From: Burkholderiaceae bacterium
GTDB taxonomy: Bacteria; Pseudomonadota; Gammaproteobacteria; Burkholderiales; Burkholderiaceae_C
Direction: 5' to 3'
Assembly: GCA_017992055.1 (NCBI GenBank)
Contig: JAGOPK010000005.1
Coordinates: 248,001-312,000, forward strand
Length of the DNA: 64,000 nucleotides
Shown: piece by piece, positions 11,332-24,237 of the stretch
Layout of the letters: each line of letters starts with the position of its first letter
Numbering within the stretch: the first letter of the stretch is position 1
Notes under the pieces: model-generated
The model's database searches: none
Seen by the model: the letters and a program-made list of their open reading frames with translations, nothing else
What the model was told of the DNA's origin: nothing
Made by a program: the position numbers and the translations under genes

Positions 11332-13098
11332 TCAGCCCGCCGCCTCCACCACCATCTGCACCCGCTGCTGGCCCTGGAACTCGTCCAGGCTCAGCCGGTA
11401 GGCCAGGCGCACGCGGGCCGGCAGCGGCTCGGTGTGGCCGAACCAGATCGCGTCGCGCAGGGTCGTGCCACCGGGCTGGCCGCTGCCGGCCGGGCTGCGC
11501 ACGCGCAGCTTCAGATGCTTCTCGCCCACCAGGCGCTGCTGCACCACCTCGACCTCGTCGCAGAACAGCGGCGCCTCGAAGCCCTGGCCCCAGACCTGGG
11601 CCTCCAGCGTGGCCACGGTGACGGGGTTGAACCATTCCACCGCCAGCGGACCGTCGGTGGCCAGGCGGCGCTGCAGGGCCTCGGGCTGCAGCCATTCGGC
11701 GGCCACCTGGCGCAGCGCCTCGGCAAAGGTCGCCAGCTGGTCCTCGTCCAGCGTGCAGCCGGCGGCCATGGCATGGCCGCCGAACTTCTTCAGCACGCCG
11801 GGATGGCGCTTGCTGACCAGGTCCAGCGCGTCGCGCAGGTGGAAGCCGGGGATGGAGCGGCCCGAGCCCTTCAGCGCACCGTCCTGGCCACGCGCCAGCA
11901 CGAAGGTGGGCCGGTGCAGGCGGTCTTTCAGCCGGCCGGCGACGATGCCGACCACGCCCTCGTGGAACTCGGGGTCGAACAGCACCAGGGCCGGCGGCGC
12001 GGCCGTGTCGTCGTGCAGCGCCAGCAGCCGGTCCAGCAGCACCTCGGCGGTGGCGCGCATGTCGGCCTCGACCTCGCGGCGCTCGCGGTTGATGGCGTCC
12101 AGCTGCGTGGCCAGCTGCGTGGCCTGGGCGCCGTCGTCGGTGACCAGGCAGGCGATGCCCAGGCCCATGTCGGCCAGCCGGCCCGCGGCATTGATGCGCG
12201 GGCCCAGCGCAAAGCCGAAGTCGAAGGCGCTGGCGCGCTCGGGCCGTCGGCTGGCGGCGGCAAACAGCGCCGCCACGCCGGGCTGCATGCGGCCGGCGCG
12301 CACCCGCTTCAGGCCTTGCGCCACCAGGCGGCGGTTGTTGTCGTCCAGCTTCACCACGTCGGCCACGGTGCCGAGGGCCACCAGGTCCAGCAGGCTGTCG
12401 ATGCGCGGCTGGCTGGCCGGGTCAAAGCGCCCGCGCGCGCGCAGCTCGGCCCGCGTGGCCAGCAGCACATAGAACATCACGCCGACGCCGGCGATGGACT
12501 TGCTGGCAAAGGGGCAGCCGGGCTGGTTGGGGTTGACGATGACATCGGCCGTCGGCAGCGTGACCTGGCCTTGCGCATCCACCGCCGGCAGGTGGTGGTC
12601 GGTGACCAGCACGCGCAGGCCGCGGGCCTGGGCATGGGCCACGCCGGCCAGGCTGGCGATGCCGTTGTCCACCGTCACCAGCAGGTCCGGCGCCTGGCCG
12701 GCGATGGCCAGGTCGACGATGTCGGGCGTCAGGCCGTAGCCGTGCACGGCGCGGTCGGGCACCACATGGCGCAGTTGCGCCGGCGCGGCGCCCAGCAGGG
12801 CCAGGCCGCGCAAGGCCACGGCGCAGGCGGTGGCGCCGTCGCAGTCGTAGTCGGCCACGATGCAGATGCGCTGGCCATGGTCGATGGCATCGGCCAGCAG
12901 CTGCGCGGCGGCTTCGGCGCCCTTCAGGCCCTGCTCGCCGGTGGGCGGCAGCAATCGCGCCAGGCCGTCGTCCAGCGCCTCGGCCGAGCGCACGCCGCGG
13001 GCCGCGAACAGCCGTGCCAGCAGCGGGTGCACGCCGGCCTGCTCGAGTGCAAAGGCGGTGCGCGGCGGTACGTCGCGGGTGGTCAGGATGGGGTTCAC
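11332..13098 (-). CDS. recJ: Single-stranded-DNA-specific 5'-3' exonuclease RecJ
   Basis: A 588-residue nuclease of the DHH family acting in recombination and repair. Motifs include ADYDCDGATA (motif I), VTVDNGI, VTDHHLP (DHH motif), DLVALGTVADVV, GPRINAAGR and the DHHA1-type SGRSIPGFHLRDAL with KKFGGHAMAAG. The start is a GTG at 13098, supported by its 4-base GTGA overlap with the stop of the upstream gene and by the conserved N-terminus. A C-terminal OB-fold follows at about 465-588. Confidence 0.95.
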   Translation of the reverse strand: MNPILTTRDVPPRTAFALEQAGVHPLLARLFAARGVRSAEALDDGLARLLPPTGEQGLKGAEAAAQLLADAIDHGQRICIVADYDCDGATACAVALRGLALLGAAPAQLRHVVPDRAVHGYGLTPDIVDLAIAGQAPDLLVTVDNGIASLAGVAHAQARGLRVLVTDHHLPAVDAQGQVTLPTADVIVNPNQPGCPFASKSIAGVGVMFYVLLATRAELRARGRFDPASQPRIDSLLDLVALGTVADVVKLDDNNRRLVAQGLKRVRAGRMQPGVAALFAAASRRPERASAFDFGFALGPRINAAGRLADMGLGIACLVTDDGAQATQLATQLDAINRERREVEADMRATAEVLLDRLLALHDDTAAPPALVLFDPEFHEGVVGIVAGRLKDRLHRPTFVLARGQDGALKGSGRSIPGFHLRDALDLVSKRHPGVLKKFGGHAMAAGCTLDEDQLATFAEALRQVAAEWLQPEALQRRLATDGPLAVEWFNPVTVATLEAQVWGQGFEAPLFCDEVEVVQQRLVGEKHLKLRVRSPAGSGQPGGTTLRDAIWFGHTEPLPARVRLAYRLSLDEFQGQQRVQMVVEAAG

Positions 13099-14030
13099 AG
13101 TGCGTGCAGCAGCTTGGCGATGTCGGCGCGGCGCGGGCCGAACCAGCGTTGTTTCCAGCCGCGTGGCCGCAGCTCCCAGCGCTGTGCATGGCTTTCGCCG
13201 CACAGCGTCAGCGCCACCGGCTGCTGCTGCTCGGCGCGCTGCAGCAGCTCGCGCAGCGGCCCGGCGTCCAGCGCCGCCCAGGCCTCGGCCCAGGCCGCCC
13301 AGTCCTCGGCCAGGGCCGGGCTGCGCAGACTGTGGTCGGCCTGCAGGTCCGGCAGCGTCGGCACGGCGCGGGGCAGGCCGGTGCCCGACAGCCAGAACGA
13401 GTTGACCGGCAACGCGCCACGGGCCTCGCGCTGCGCATTGACCGCATGCGTGTGCCACAGCATCTGCGCCTCGGCCTGCAGCCGGCGCACACGCCGGGCA
13501 TCGGCATGGCTGTTCAGCCACAGGTCGACGTTGCGGCCGATGACGCGGTCGAGCGAGGCGCTGGGCAGGCTGGCGAAGCTGGCATGGGCCGCATACCAGC
13601 GCGTGGGCGCGCCCCACAGCAGCGCAAAGCCGTCGTCCTCGGCCAGCGGGCGCAGGGCTTCGAACAGCGCACGCGCCTCGGCCTCGCCCAGGTCCAGGCC
13701 GGCCGGATCGGCCAGCGACACCTGCTCGGTGCCCAGGTGCCAGTGCACCGGGTGGATCAGGGCCAGGCCGCGGCCGTCGTCGGGCGGCGCCAGGCCATCG
13801 GCGGCGGCGGCCAGGGCGGCCATCGGCAGCAGGCCGTCGACCACCGGCCAGCCCCAGGCGGCGGCCAGGGCCCGCTCATGCGGCGGCGACAGCGACAGCG
13901 CGTCGCCCGGGTCGTGGTGGACCGGGCTCAGGCGCGCCAGCAGGCGCTCAAGATGGGGCAGGGACAGGCCGCTGGCGGCCTGGGCGGCCGGTTCCGAGGC
14001 GGCCCCGGCGAAAGAAAGCACCAGGTGCAT
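13095..14030 (-). CDS. Conserved hypothetical protein encoded upstream of recJ
   Basis: A 311-residue protein I cannot assign with confidence; it resembles a betaproteobacterial family found before recJ and sometimes labelled phosphoglycerate-mutase-like (COG4255). Visible conserved patches are HERALAAAWGW, LIHPVHWHLGTEQVSL, LWLNSHADARRVRRLQAEAQML, LPVNSFWLSGTG and a C-terminal LRPRGWKQRWFGPRR. There is no signal peptide or membrane segment, so it is probably cytosolic. Its stop overlaps the GTG start of recJ, suggesting coordinated expression. Confidence 0.7.
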   Translation of the reverse strand: MHLVLSFAGAASEPAAQAASGLSLPHLERLLARLSPVHHDPGDALSLSPPHERALAAAWGWPVVDGLLPMAALAAAADGLAPPDDGRGLALIHPVHWHLGTEQVSLADPAGLDLGEAEARALFEALRPLAEDDGFALLWGAPTRWYAAHASFASLPSASLDRVIGRNVDLWLNSHADARRVRRLQAEAQMLWHTHAVNAQREARGALPVNSFWLSGTGLPRAVPTLPDLQADHSLRSPALAEDWAAWAEAWAALDAGPLRELLQRAEQQQPVALTLCGESHAQRWELRPRGWKQRWFGPRRADIAKLLHAL

Positions 14031-14075
14031 GGGCCGGCATTATCCCGGCCCGCCGGCCTGGCCCGGCCGCGCTTC

Positions 14076-14693
14076 TCAGCGCGTGGCGCGGCGGCGGGCG
14101 ACGAAGCCCAGCGCCAGCAGGCCACCGGCCATCAGCGCCCAGGTGGTGGGCTCGGGCACGGCGCTCACCGACACCAGGTCCAGCGAGCCGCCCAGCGAGT
14201 CGCTCTTGCCCACCGCGGCAAAGCTCAGCAGGTCGCTGCCCAGGCCCTGCACGCGATAGCTGTAGGCCGTCCAGCCGCCGCTGCTGGCGCTGACGGTGCC
14301 GAGCAGCTGGCCGTTCCAGCTGACGCTGATGTCGTTGGTGTTGCCGGCGCCGGCGCCGGTGATGCGCGGCGCGTACCAGAAGCTCAGGTCGTACCACTGG
14401 CCGGCGCTGGTGCCGGCCAGGGTCTGCGACATGCTGCTGTTCTTGCTGGTGTCCAGCTCCACGAAGTCCAGGCCGTCCAGCGCCTGGCCGGCGACGTTGT
14501 TGCGCACCTCGATGCCATGGCTGCTGGTCCAGCCCGGCAGGGCGTTGTAGGTGTTCCAGCTGTTGGTGCCCTGCAGCTGGGTGCCGGCGGCGAAGCTCAC
14601 GTCTTCGAAGCTGCCGTTGACCACCAGGTTGGTGCCATTGGCTGAGGCCAGCAGCGGGGTGGCGAGGAGCAGGGCGGCGAGGGTCTTGGTCAT
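14076..14693 (-). CDS. PEP-CTERM sorting-domain exported protein
   Basis: A 205-residue secreted protein. It has a signal peptide (MTKTLAALLLATPLLASA), a beta-rich body that begins NLVVNGSFEDV and contains WTSSHGIEVRNNVAG and GQWYDLSFWYAP (DUF642-like), and a C-terminal PEP-CTERM signal VPEPTTWALMAGGLLALGF followed by RRR. Such proteins are processed by an exosortase in exopolysaccharide-producing bacteria; no exosortase gene is in the window. I chose the ATG at 14693 because it begins the signal peptide. It stands alone, with about 200 bases upstream to lolC. Confidence 0.9.
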   Translation of the reverse strand: MTKTLAALLLATPLLASANGTNLVVNGSFEDVSFAAGTQLQGTNSWNTYNALPGWTSSHGIEVRNNVAGQALDGLDFVELDTSKNSSMSQTLAGTSAGQWYDLSFWYAPRITGAGAGNTNDISVSWNGQLLGTVSASSGGWTAYSYRVQGLGSDLLSFAAVGKSDSLGGSLDLVSVSAVPEPTTWALMAGGLLALGFVARRRATR

Positions 14694-14894
14694 CTGGGTT
14701 CCCAACGGTGGTCTTGTGGATGAGCCTCTGCGGGCTCGGCGGAGCGGACTGTCGCGATTCGCTCGCCCCCCTTCACCCCCCTGAACCAAGGGTTCGTGCG
14801 GCATCGCACAAGCCACCGATCACCGGCCGTGACAAGTGCCCAAATCAGGGGGTGGCCAGCGCTGCGCGGCGGCGCGGTTAGCATGCCGCCACCC

Positions 14895-16167
14895 ATGACC
14901 TCCCCTCACTTCCTGCGCCGCTTCGTGCCCTACGAGTGGCAGATCGGCTGGCGCTACACCCGCGCCGGCCGCGCCGGCCGGCGCAACGGCTTCATCTCCT
15001 TCATCTCGCTGGTGTCGGTGCTGGGCATCGCCCTCGGCGTGGCCGCGCTGATCGTCGTGCTGTCGGTGATGAACGGCTTCCAGAAGGAGGTCACCGACCG
15101 CATGCTCAGCGTCATCGCCCATGTCGAGGTGTTCGGCCCCGATGGCCAGGCGCTGGACGACTGGCAGGCCACGGCCCAGGCCGCCCGCGCCAACCCGGCG
15201 GTGGTGGCGGCCGCGCCCTTCATTGCCGCGCAGTCGCTGGTGGCGCGTGGCGACGAGATGCGCGGCGCCATGGTGCGTGGCATCTCGCCGGCCGACGAGG
15301 CCACGGTCACGCCGCTGGCCGCGCAGCTGAAGAACGGCGCGCTGGCGCGGCTGCAGCCCGGCGCCTGGAACATCGTGCTGGGCACCGAGCTGGCGCGCCA
15401 GCTGCGCGTGAAGGCCGGCGACAGCGTGACCCTGGTCGCGCCCGGCGGCCAGGTCACGCCGGCCGGCACCGTGCCGCGGCTGAAGAGCTTCACCGTCGCC
15501 GGCGTGTTCGACAGCGGCCACTACGAATACGACGCCGGCCTGGCCCTGATCCACCTCGAGGACGCGCAGCGCCTGTACCGCATGGACGGCCCCGGTGGCG
15601 TGCAGCTGAAGCTGGCCGACCTGAACCGCGCCCGCGACGTGGCGGCGCAGCTGGTGCAGCAGCTGCCGGCTGGCCTGTATGTGCGCGACTGGACCCGCAC
15701 CAACCGCAACTGGTACGACGCGGTGCAGATCGAAAAACGCATGATGGGCATCATCCTCACGCTGATCGTCGCGGTGGCCGCCTTCAACCTGGTGTCGACG
15801 CTGGTCATGACGGTCACCGACAAGCGGGCCGACATCGCCATCCTGCGTACCCTGGGCGCCAGCCCGCGCTCGGTGATGGCCATCTTCGTGGTGCAGGGCG
15901 CGCTGGCCGGCATCATCGGCACGCTGGCCGGCGTGGGCTTCGGCCTGGCCGTGGCCTACAACATCGACGTCATCGTGCCGGCCATCGAGCGTCTGCTTGG
16001 CGTCAGCTTCATCCCCGGCAGCATCTACCTGCTCAACCACATGCCCAGCGATCCGCGCATGAGCGACGTCTGGCCCATCGCCATCACCTCGCTGGTGCTG
16101 GCCTTCGTGGCCACGCTGTATCCGAGCTGGCGCGCCAGCCGCGTCAAGCCGGCGGAGGCCCTGCGCT

Positions 16168-16175
<8 letters not shown>
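14895..16175 (+). CDS. lolC: Lipoprotein-releasing ABC transporter permease LolC/LolE
   Basis: A 426-residue inner-membrane permease that extracts outer-membrane-directed lipoproteins for transfer to LolA. It has one N-terminal helix ([31 protein letters not shown]), a large periplasmic domain (about 60-285) and three C-terminal helices starting [20 protein letters not shown]. Typical motifs are [18 protein letters not shown] and [19 protein letters not shown] at the end. The ATG at 14883 in the same frame is an alternative. A single permease gene suggests a homodimeric LolCF-type complex. It overlaps lolD by 8 bases. Confidence 0.93.
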
Positions 16176-16869
<694 letters not shown>

Positions 16870-16930
16870 GGCCGTCCCGGCCGGGCCGATCCCGAGGCCG
16901 GGCCTGCGGGGCCCATGGTAGAAGCCGGCC

Positions 16931-20055
<3,125 letters not shown>

Positions 20056-20059
<4 letters not shown>

Positions 20060-21027
20060 CTTGCGCGGCGGCCGCTGCCGTGCAGCAGGGCCAGGCCCTC
20101 GCGCGCCGCGTCGTCGGCCACGCCGGCCAGCCAGTCGGCAAAGGCCGTCGCGGCGGCGGCGCCGCAGCTCGCGTCCGCCGGCGCCGGCAGCAGCAGCTGG
20201 TAGGCGCCGCTGGCCGGCGCCAGCAGCTCGAACGGCGCCACCAGCTCGCCGCTGGCCAGCCAGCGCCGGGCCAGGGCCGGCCGGGCCAGCGCCAGGCCCT
20301 GGCCAGCCACCGCGGCTTCCAGCGTCAGGCCCAGGTCGACCAGGCGCGGGCCGCCGTCCGGCTCGGGCCAGTCCAGGCCGGCGGCGCGCAGCCAGGGCGT
20401 CCAGGGCTCGATGGGCGTGCGCAGCAGCGGCGCCGCGGCCAGGTCGGCCGGGCGGCGCAGCGGCGGCAGGCGCGCCAGCAGGGCCGGCGCGGCCAGCGGC
20501 AGCACCAGGTCATGGGCCGGGTCGACCAGCCGGCGCCAGCCCAGCGCGCCCAGCCGCGCCACATCGCCGTGGCGCAGCTCGACATCGGCGGCCTCGCTCT
20601 GCGGCGCCTCGGAAAACGGCGCCGACAGCTGCAGCTCGACCTCCAGCGCCGGATGGGCGGCGGTGAAGCCGGCCAGCGCCGGCACCAGCACCTGGCGCGC
20701 AAAGGTCGGCGGCGCCAGCACACGCAGCCGCGCCTGGCGCTGGCGCTGGCGGCGGTGCAGCGGCACGGCCGCCAGCTGGGCCAGGGCGGCGCGCAGCTGG
20801 GGCAGGTATTCCAGGCCGTCGGCGGTGGGCTGCAGCTGCTTGCCGGTGCGCAGGAACAGCGCCGTGCCCAGCAGGGCCTCGACCGCGGCCACGCGCTTGG
20901 CCACCGCGCTGGCGGTGATGGCCAGCTCGTCGGCGGCGCGCTCGAAGGTGCCCAGGCGGCCGGCGGCCTCGACCGCCAGCAGGCCGTCCAGCGTCGGCAG
21001 CCGGGCCTGGTCCAGGCCCGGCTTCAT
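20056..21027 (-). CDS. LysR-family transcriptional regulator (GcvA-like)
   Basis: A 323-residue regulator with an N-terminal winged helix-turn-helix ([42 protein letters not shown]) and a C-terminal substrate-binding domain from about residue 100. The length and pattern ([10 protein letters not shown]-like start, [24 protein letters not shown]) resemble the GcvA/AmpR branch. It follows the hemerythrin gene on the same strand after 31 bases, so it may share that transcript. Its target genes cannot be deduced. It ends by overlapping the hybrid kinase gene tail-to-tail. Confidence 0.92.
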
Positions 21028-21058
21028 CGCCGCCGGCGGGGGGCCATGGACGGGCCGC

Positions 21059-21550
21059 TCAGCTGCAGCTGGAGCCGCCGCAGCCGCTGATGGCCGGCGC
21101 CGGCTCGCCGTCGCCCCCCAGGGGCCGTGCGCAGCGGCCGCTGACCGGGTCGTAGCCGACCTGGGCCATGTGGTGCACCAGGGCCGCGTCCATCATCTGC
21201 GCATGCTGCGGGAACCACACGGCCAGCTCGGCCACGGCCACGCGCAGCGGCTCGAAGTCGTCCTGCTCGCGCGCCCGGCGCTCGCATTCCTGCATCACCT
21301 GCAGCACCGCCTGGTGCTGGAAGGCATGGCAGTTCTCGGGCGCAAAGCCGGTGGCGGCCATCCAGCGGTCTTCCTGCGCGAAATGCTCGACGGTGTGGCT
21401 GCACAGCGCCTGCCAGCGTGCCAGCAGCTGGGCCGGCTCGGCCGCCAGCGCCGCATCGGCCTCGGCCAGCAGGGCCACGAACTCCTCGTGCGTGTGGTCC
21501 ATCTGCGGATGGTCGAGCTGCAGTTCGGGGGTCCAGGCGAGGGCGGTCAT
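21059..21550 (-). CDS. Bacteriohemerythrin-like protein with a cysteine-rich C-terminus
   Basis: A 163-residue four-helix di-iron protein that likely binds O2 or NO. Ligand motifs are visible: DHTHEEF (His21), HTVEHFAQE (His56, Glu60), HAFQH (His75, His79) and QHAQMMD (His116, Asp121). The start ATG at 21550 gives the usual [13 protein letters not shown] beginning. Beyond the hemerythrin fold lies a tail of about 25 residues ending SGCGGSSCS, with a further Cys at 140, uncommon for the family; it could bind metal or form disulfides. It is divergent from ybaN. Confidence 0.88.
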   Translation of the reverse strand: MTALAWTPELQLDHPQMDHTHEEFVALLAEADAALAAEPAQLLARWQALCSHTVEHFAQEDRWMAATGFAPENCHAFQHQAVLQVMQECERRAREQDDFEPLRVAVAELAVWFPQHAQMMDAALVHHMAQVGYDPVSGRCARPLGGDGEPAPAISGCGGSSCS

Positions 21551-21670
21551 GGCGGGGCGGGTCGGTCTGCGAATGCGGCCACAGGGCGCGCGACGGTGGG
21601 CGATGTGGGACAAGCGTACCAGCCCGCGCCGGCCGGGGCTTGTGGCAGCGCAATCGCTACAGTCGCCCCC

Positions 21671-22162
21671 ATGCCCGATGACCTGTCCCCGAGCCTGTCG
21701 CCGCTGCTGCCCCGTCCGCTGTGGCAGCGCCTGCTGTGGTCGCTGGCCGGGGCGCTGGCCCTGCTGGCCGGCATCGTCGGCATCTTCCTGCCGCTGCTGC
21801 CGACCACGCCCTTCGTGCTGCTGGCGGCGTTCTGCTTCTCGCGCGGCTCCACGCGCTGCGAGCGCTGGCTGCTGCAGCATCCGCGGCTGGGCCCGCTGGT
21901 GCGCGACTGGCGCCGCCTGCATGCCATCCCGCTGCGCGCCAAGCAGCTGGCCTGGGCCATGATGGCCGGGGGCTCGCTGTGGGCCGCATTCAGCCTGCCG
22001 CGGCCCGTGGCCTGGCTGCCGGCGGCCTGCTGCGCGGCGGTGGCGTTGTGGATGTGGCGGCTGCCGACGCGCCGCGCCGACGGTTCGGTGGTCGACCGCC
22101 GCGGCGTCGTCATTGCAGCGGCTTCGGCTCAGCTGAGCGCCGGGCCGCCCCAAGCCAGCTGA
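21671..22162 (+). CDS. YbaN-family inner-membrane protein (DUF454)
   Basis: A 163-residue membrane protein of unknown function. It has a first helix followed by the family signature ([29 protein letters not shown]), then [17 protein letters not shown] and [13 protein letters not shown], then two more helices at about 95-125. The start at 21671 was chosen as the ATG that begins the conserved region. It faces away from the hemerythrin gene and ends 51 bases before the converging cupredoxin-like gene. Confidence 0.88.
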   Translation: MPDDLSPSLSPLLPRPLWQRLLWSLAGALALLAGIVGIFLPLLPTTPFVLLAAFCFSRGSTRCERWLLQHPRLGPLVRDWRRLHAIPLRAKQLAWAMMAGGSLWAAFSLPRPVAWLPAACCAAVALWMWRLPTRRADGSVVDRRGVVIAAASAQLSAGPPQAS

Positions 22163-22163
22163 G

Positions 22164-22180
22164 CACCCGCCCGGCGGGTG
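22164..22180. terminator. Inverted repeat after ybaN, possible terminator
   Basis: CACCCGCC (22164-22171), one central base, then GGCGGGTG (22173-22180). As RNA it would form a 6-pair GC stem with a 5-base loop, directly after the ybaN stop at 22162. There is no T-run, so it is not a classical intrinsic terminator. A competing pairing of GCACCCG with the CGGGTGC about 35 bases further on is possible. Confidence 0.3.
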
Positions 22181-22213
22181 GCGACGCGTACCCGCGGCGC
22201 CGGGTGCCCCACG

Positions 22214-22900
22214 TCAGAACTTGTAGTCGTCCTGGGCCGAGGGCCGCGGCGGCGGGCGGCGGCGCGGCGTCAGATTGAGCCTGAACTCGGCGGCCACGCT
22301 GCCGCTGGCCTGCAGGCGCTGCACCGGCTGCTCGACCAGCTGGTCCGGATGCCACAGGCGCAGCGTCACCGGGCCGTCGGGCACGTCGGCGATCTGCAGC
22401 CGGCCCTGGCCATCGCTGACGCCGATCCAGGGCGTGGTGGCGGCGATCAGGTGGCCGCGCATCGAGCCATGCAGATGGCAGCCGAGCACGGTGACGCCGG
22501 CGGCATCGAGCCTCAGGTCCTCCTGCGAGGGCTTGCCGCCCTTGGCCGCGGCCAGGCGGAACTCGAACTGCTGGGCCGGTGCCACATTGCCCAGCGCGCC
22601 GCTGGGCTGCGAGCGCACATGGTGGTCGAAGCGGTCGCGGTTGATGAAGCGCACCGTCGCGCCCACCGGGGCGATGGTGACGAAGGGCAGGAAGCGGATC
22701 GATTGCTGGGCGATGACCACCGGCTCGCTGGGCGGCGGCGGCGCCGCCCACACGCCGGTGGGCTGCACCTGCACCGCCACATGCTCGGCCGGCCTGCCCT
22801 CGGCATCGAGCACGGTCAGCTGCAGCGTGGCGGCAGTGGCCGGCAGCGTGGCCAGGGCGCAGGCCAGGGCCAGGGCGTGGAGCAGGGGGTGCGGGGTCAT
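22214..22900 (-). CDS. Exported cupredoxin-like (plastocyanin/methylamine-utilisation-type) protein
   Basis: A 228-residue protein with a signal peptide (LLHALALACALATLPATAA). Its first part is a type-1 copper fold: the candidate ligands His93/His94 lie in DRFDHHVRS and Cys141, His144 and Met147 in LGCHLHGSMRGH. The second part (about 155-215: GVSDGQGRLQIADVPDGPVTLRLWHP) resembles a carboxypeptidase-regulatory-like beta domain. Such proteins are often annotated as methylamine utilisation proteins without evidence for it. The start at 22900 overlaps the dinB stop by 4 bases. Copper binding is inferred from the ligand pattern. Confidence 0.75.
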   Translation of the reverse strand: MTPHPLLHALALACALATLPATAATLQLTVLDAEGRPAEHVAVQVQPTGVWAAPPPPSEPVVIAQQSIRFLPFVTIAPVGATVRFINRDRFDHHVRSQPSGALGNVAPAQQFEFRLAAAKGGKPSQEDLRLDAAGVTVLGCHLHGSMRGHLIAATTPWIGVSDGQGRLQIADVPDGPVTLRLWHPDQLVEQPVQRLQASGSVAAEFRLNLTPRRRPPPRPSAQDDYKF

Positions 22901-24096
22901 CGTGGGGCAGGGCTGTGGGCGTGCTGCGACTGTGCCTGCAGCGGCCCGCCGCTGTCCAGCCGCGCAGCACGCTGCAGCGTGCCCACGCGCACGCCCAGCA
23001 GGCGCAGCCGGCGCGTCAGGTCCACGCGCTTCAGGCACAGGCCGGCGGCCAGGCGGATGTCGGCCACCTCGGCCGTGGCCTGCTCCAGCGTCATGTCGCG
23101 GGTGACGGTGCGGAAGTCGTCGAAGCGCAGCTTGATGCCGATGGTGCGGCCCACATAGCCCTTGCGCTGCAGGTCGGCCGCCACCTGCTCGGCCAGCCGG
23201 GTGAAGATGGCCGACAGCTCGCTGCGGTCGCGCTTGGCATGCAGGTCGCGGTCGAAGGTGGTCTCGCGGCTCATCGACACCGGCTCGCTGTGCGTGACCA
23301 CCGGCCGCTCGTCGCGGCCGTGGGCGGCGTCGTGCAGCCAGCTGCCATAGCTCTTGCCGAACTGCTCGACCAGCCAGTCCGGCTCACGCTGGGCCAGCTC
23401 GCCCAGCGTGTTGATGCCCAGCGCCTGCAGCCGCGCGCCGGCCTTGGGGCCGATGCCGTTGAGCTTGCGCACCGGCAGCGGCCAGATGCGCTGGGCGATG
23501 TCGGCGCTGGTCAGCACCGTCAGGCCGTCGGGCTTGTCCAGCTCGCTGGCCAGCTTGGACAGCAGCTTGTTCGGCGTCACACCGATCGAGCAGCTCAGGC
23601 CGGTGGCCGAGCGCACATTGTTCTTGATCTCCAGCGCCAGCGCGCGCACGCCGCCCTGCGGGTCGTGGCCCAGCGCGTCCTGGGCGCCGGGCACCTGGCT
23701 CAGGTCGATGTAGATCTCGTCGATGCCGCGGTCCTCGATCACCGGCGCGATCTCGGCCACCGCGGCCTTGAAGCGGCGCGAGTACAGCCGGTACTGCTCG
23801 AAGTCGGTGGGCAGCAGCACCGCCTGGGGTGCACGCAGCGCGGCCTTCATCAGGCCCATGCCCGAGTGCACGCCGTGGTCGCGCGCCGCATAGGTGGCGG
23901 TGGTGACCACGCCACGCCCGGTGTAGCCGGCCAGCGTGGCAAAGCGCCGCGTGCCGTCGGCCTGCAGCTGCGGCTGGTGGCGCCGGCCGCCGCCGATGAC
24001 CACCGGCGCGCCGGCCAGCTCGGGGTAGCGCAGCAGTTCCACCGAGGCATAGAACGCGTCCATGTCCAGGTGGGCGATCCAGCGGCGCGGCGGCAT
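22897..24096 (-). CDS. dinB: DNA polymerase IV (Y-family translesion polymerase)
   Basis: A 399-residue Y-family polymerase. The first catalytic motif is HLDMDAFYASVELL (Asp10 and Asp12 region), followed by the YTGRGVVTTATYAARDHGVHSGM finger segment and the second acidic site with the SQVPG loop (EDRGIDEIYIDLSQV). The thumb contains LSKLASELDKPDGLTVL and RKLNGIGPKAGARLQALG, and the little finger ends near residue 370. A C-terminal extension lacks a clear beta-clamp motif. The downstream cupredoxin-like gene is translationally coupled to it, an odd pairing. Confidence 0.95.
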   Translation of the reverse strand: MPPRRWIAHLDMDAFYASVELLRYPELAGAPVVIGGGRRHQPQLQADGTRRFATLAGYTGRGVVTTATYAARDHGVHSGMGLMKAALRAPQAVLLPTDFEQYRLYSRRFKAAVAEIAPVIEDRGIDEIYIDLSQVPGAQDALGHDPQGGVRALALEIKNNVRSATGLSCSIGVTPNKLLSKLASELDKPDGLTVLTSADIAQRIWPLPVRKLNGIGPKAGARLQALGINTLGELAQREPDWLVEQFGKSYGSWLHDAAHGRDERPVVTHSEPVSMSRETTFDRDLHAKRDRSELSAIFTRLAEQVAADLQRKGYVGRTIGIKLRFDDFRTVTRDMTLEQATAEVADIRLAAGLCLKRVDLTRRLRLLGVRVGTLQRAARLDSGGPLQAQSQHAHSPAPR

Positions 24097-24174
24097 GCGG
24101 GCATTGTGCGGCGCGCCGCAGGGGCCGGGCGGCGTGACATCTGTTCACACGCCCGTCACCGAAGCCTGCGTTAA

Positions 24175-24196
24175 ATGTGCAAGTTGCACATATACT
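24175..24196 (+). promoter_or_regulatory. Perfect 17-base palindrome overlapping a -10-like TATACT
   Basis: ATGTGCAA (24175-24182), G, TTGCACAT (24184-24191) is a perfect inverted repeat with 8-base arms, in an AT-richer patch of an otherwise GC-rich sequence. TATACT at 24191-24196 could be a -10 box. It lies 42 bases upstream of the first DUF5666 lipoprotein gene, in the 141-base gap behind the divergent dinB gene. The arrangement suits an operator for a dimeric regulator, which is unknown. Confidence 0.55.
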
Positions 24197-24237
24197 GGCG
24201 ACACAAGCTCCCCCGCCATCCCCACCGGAGACCTGCG

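Noticed and set aside
22164-22180. Calling the repeat after ybaN a firm intrinsic terminator.
   Set aside because: No T-run follows and the stem is short, so it is listed only with low confidence.
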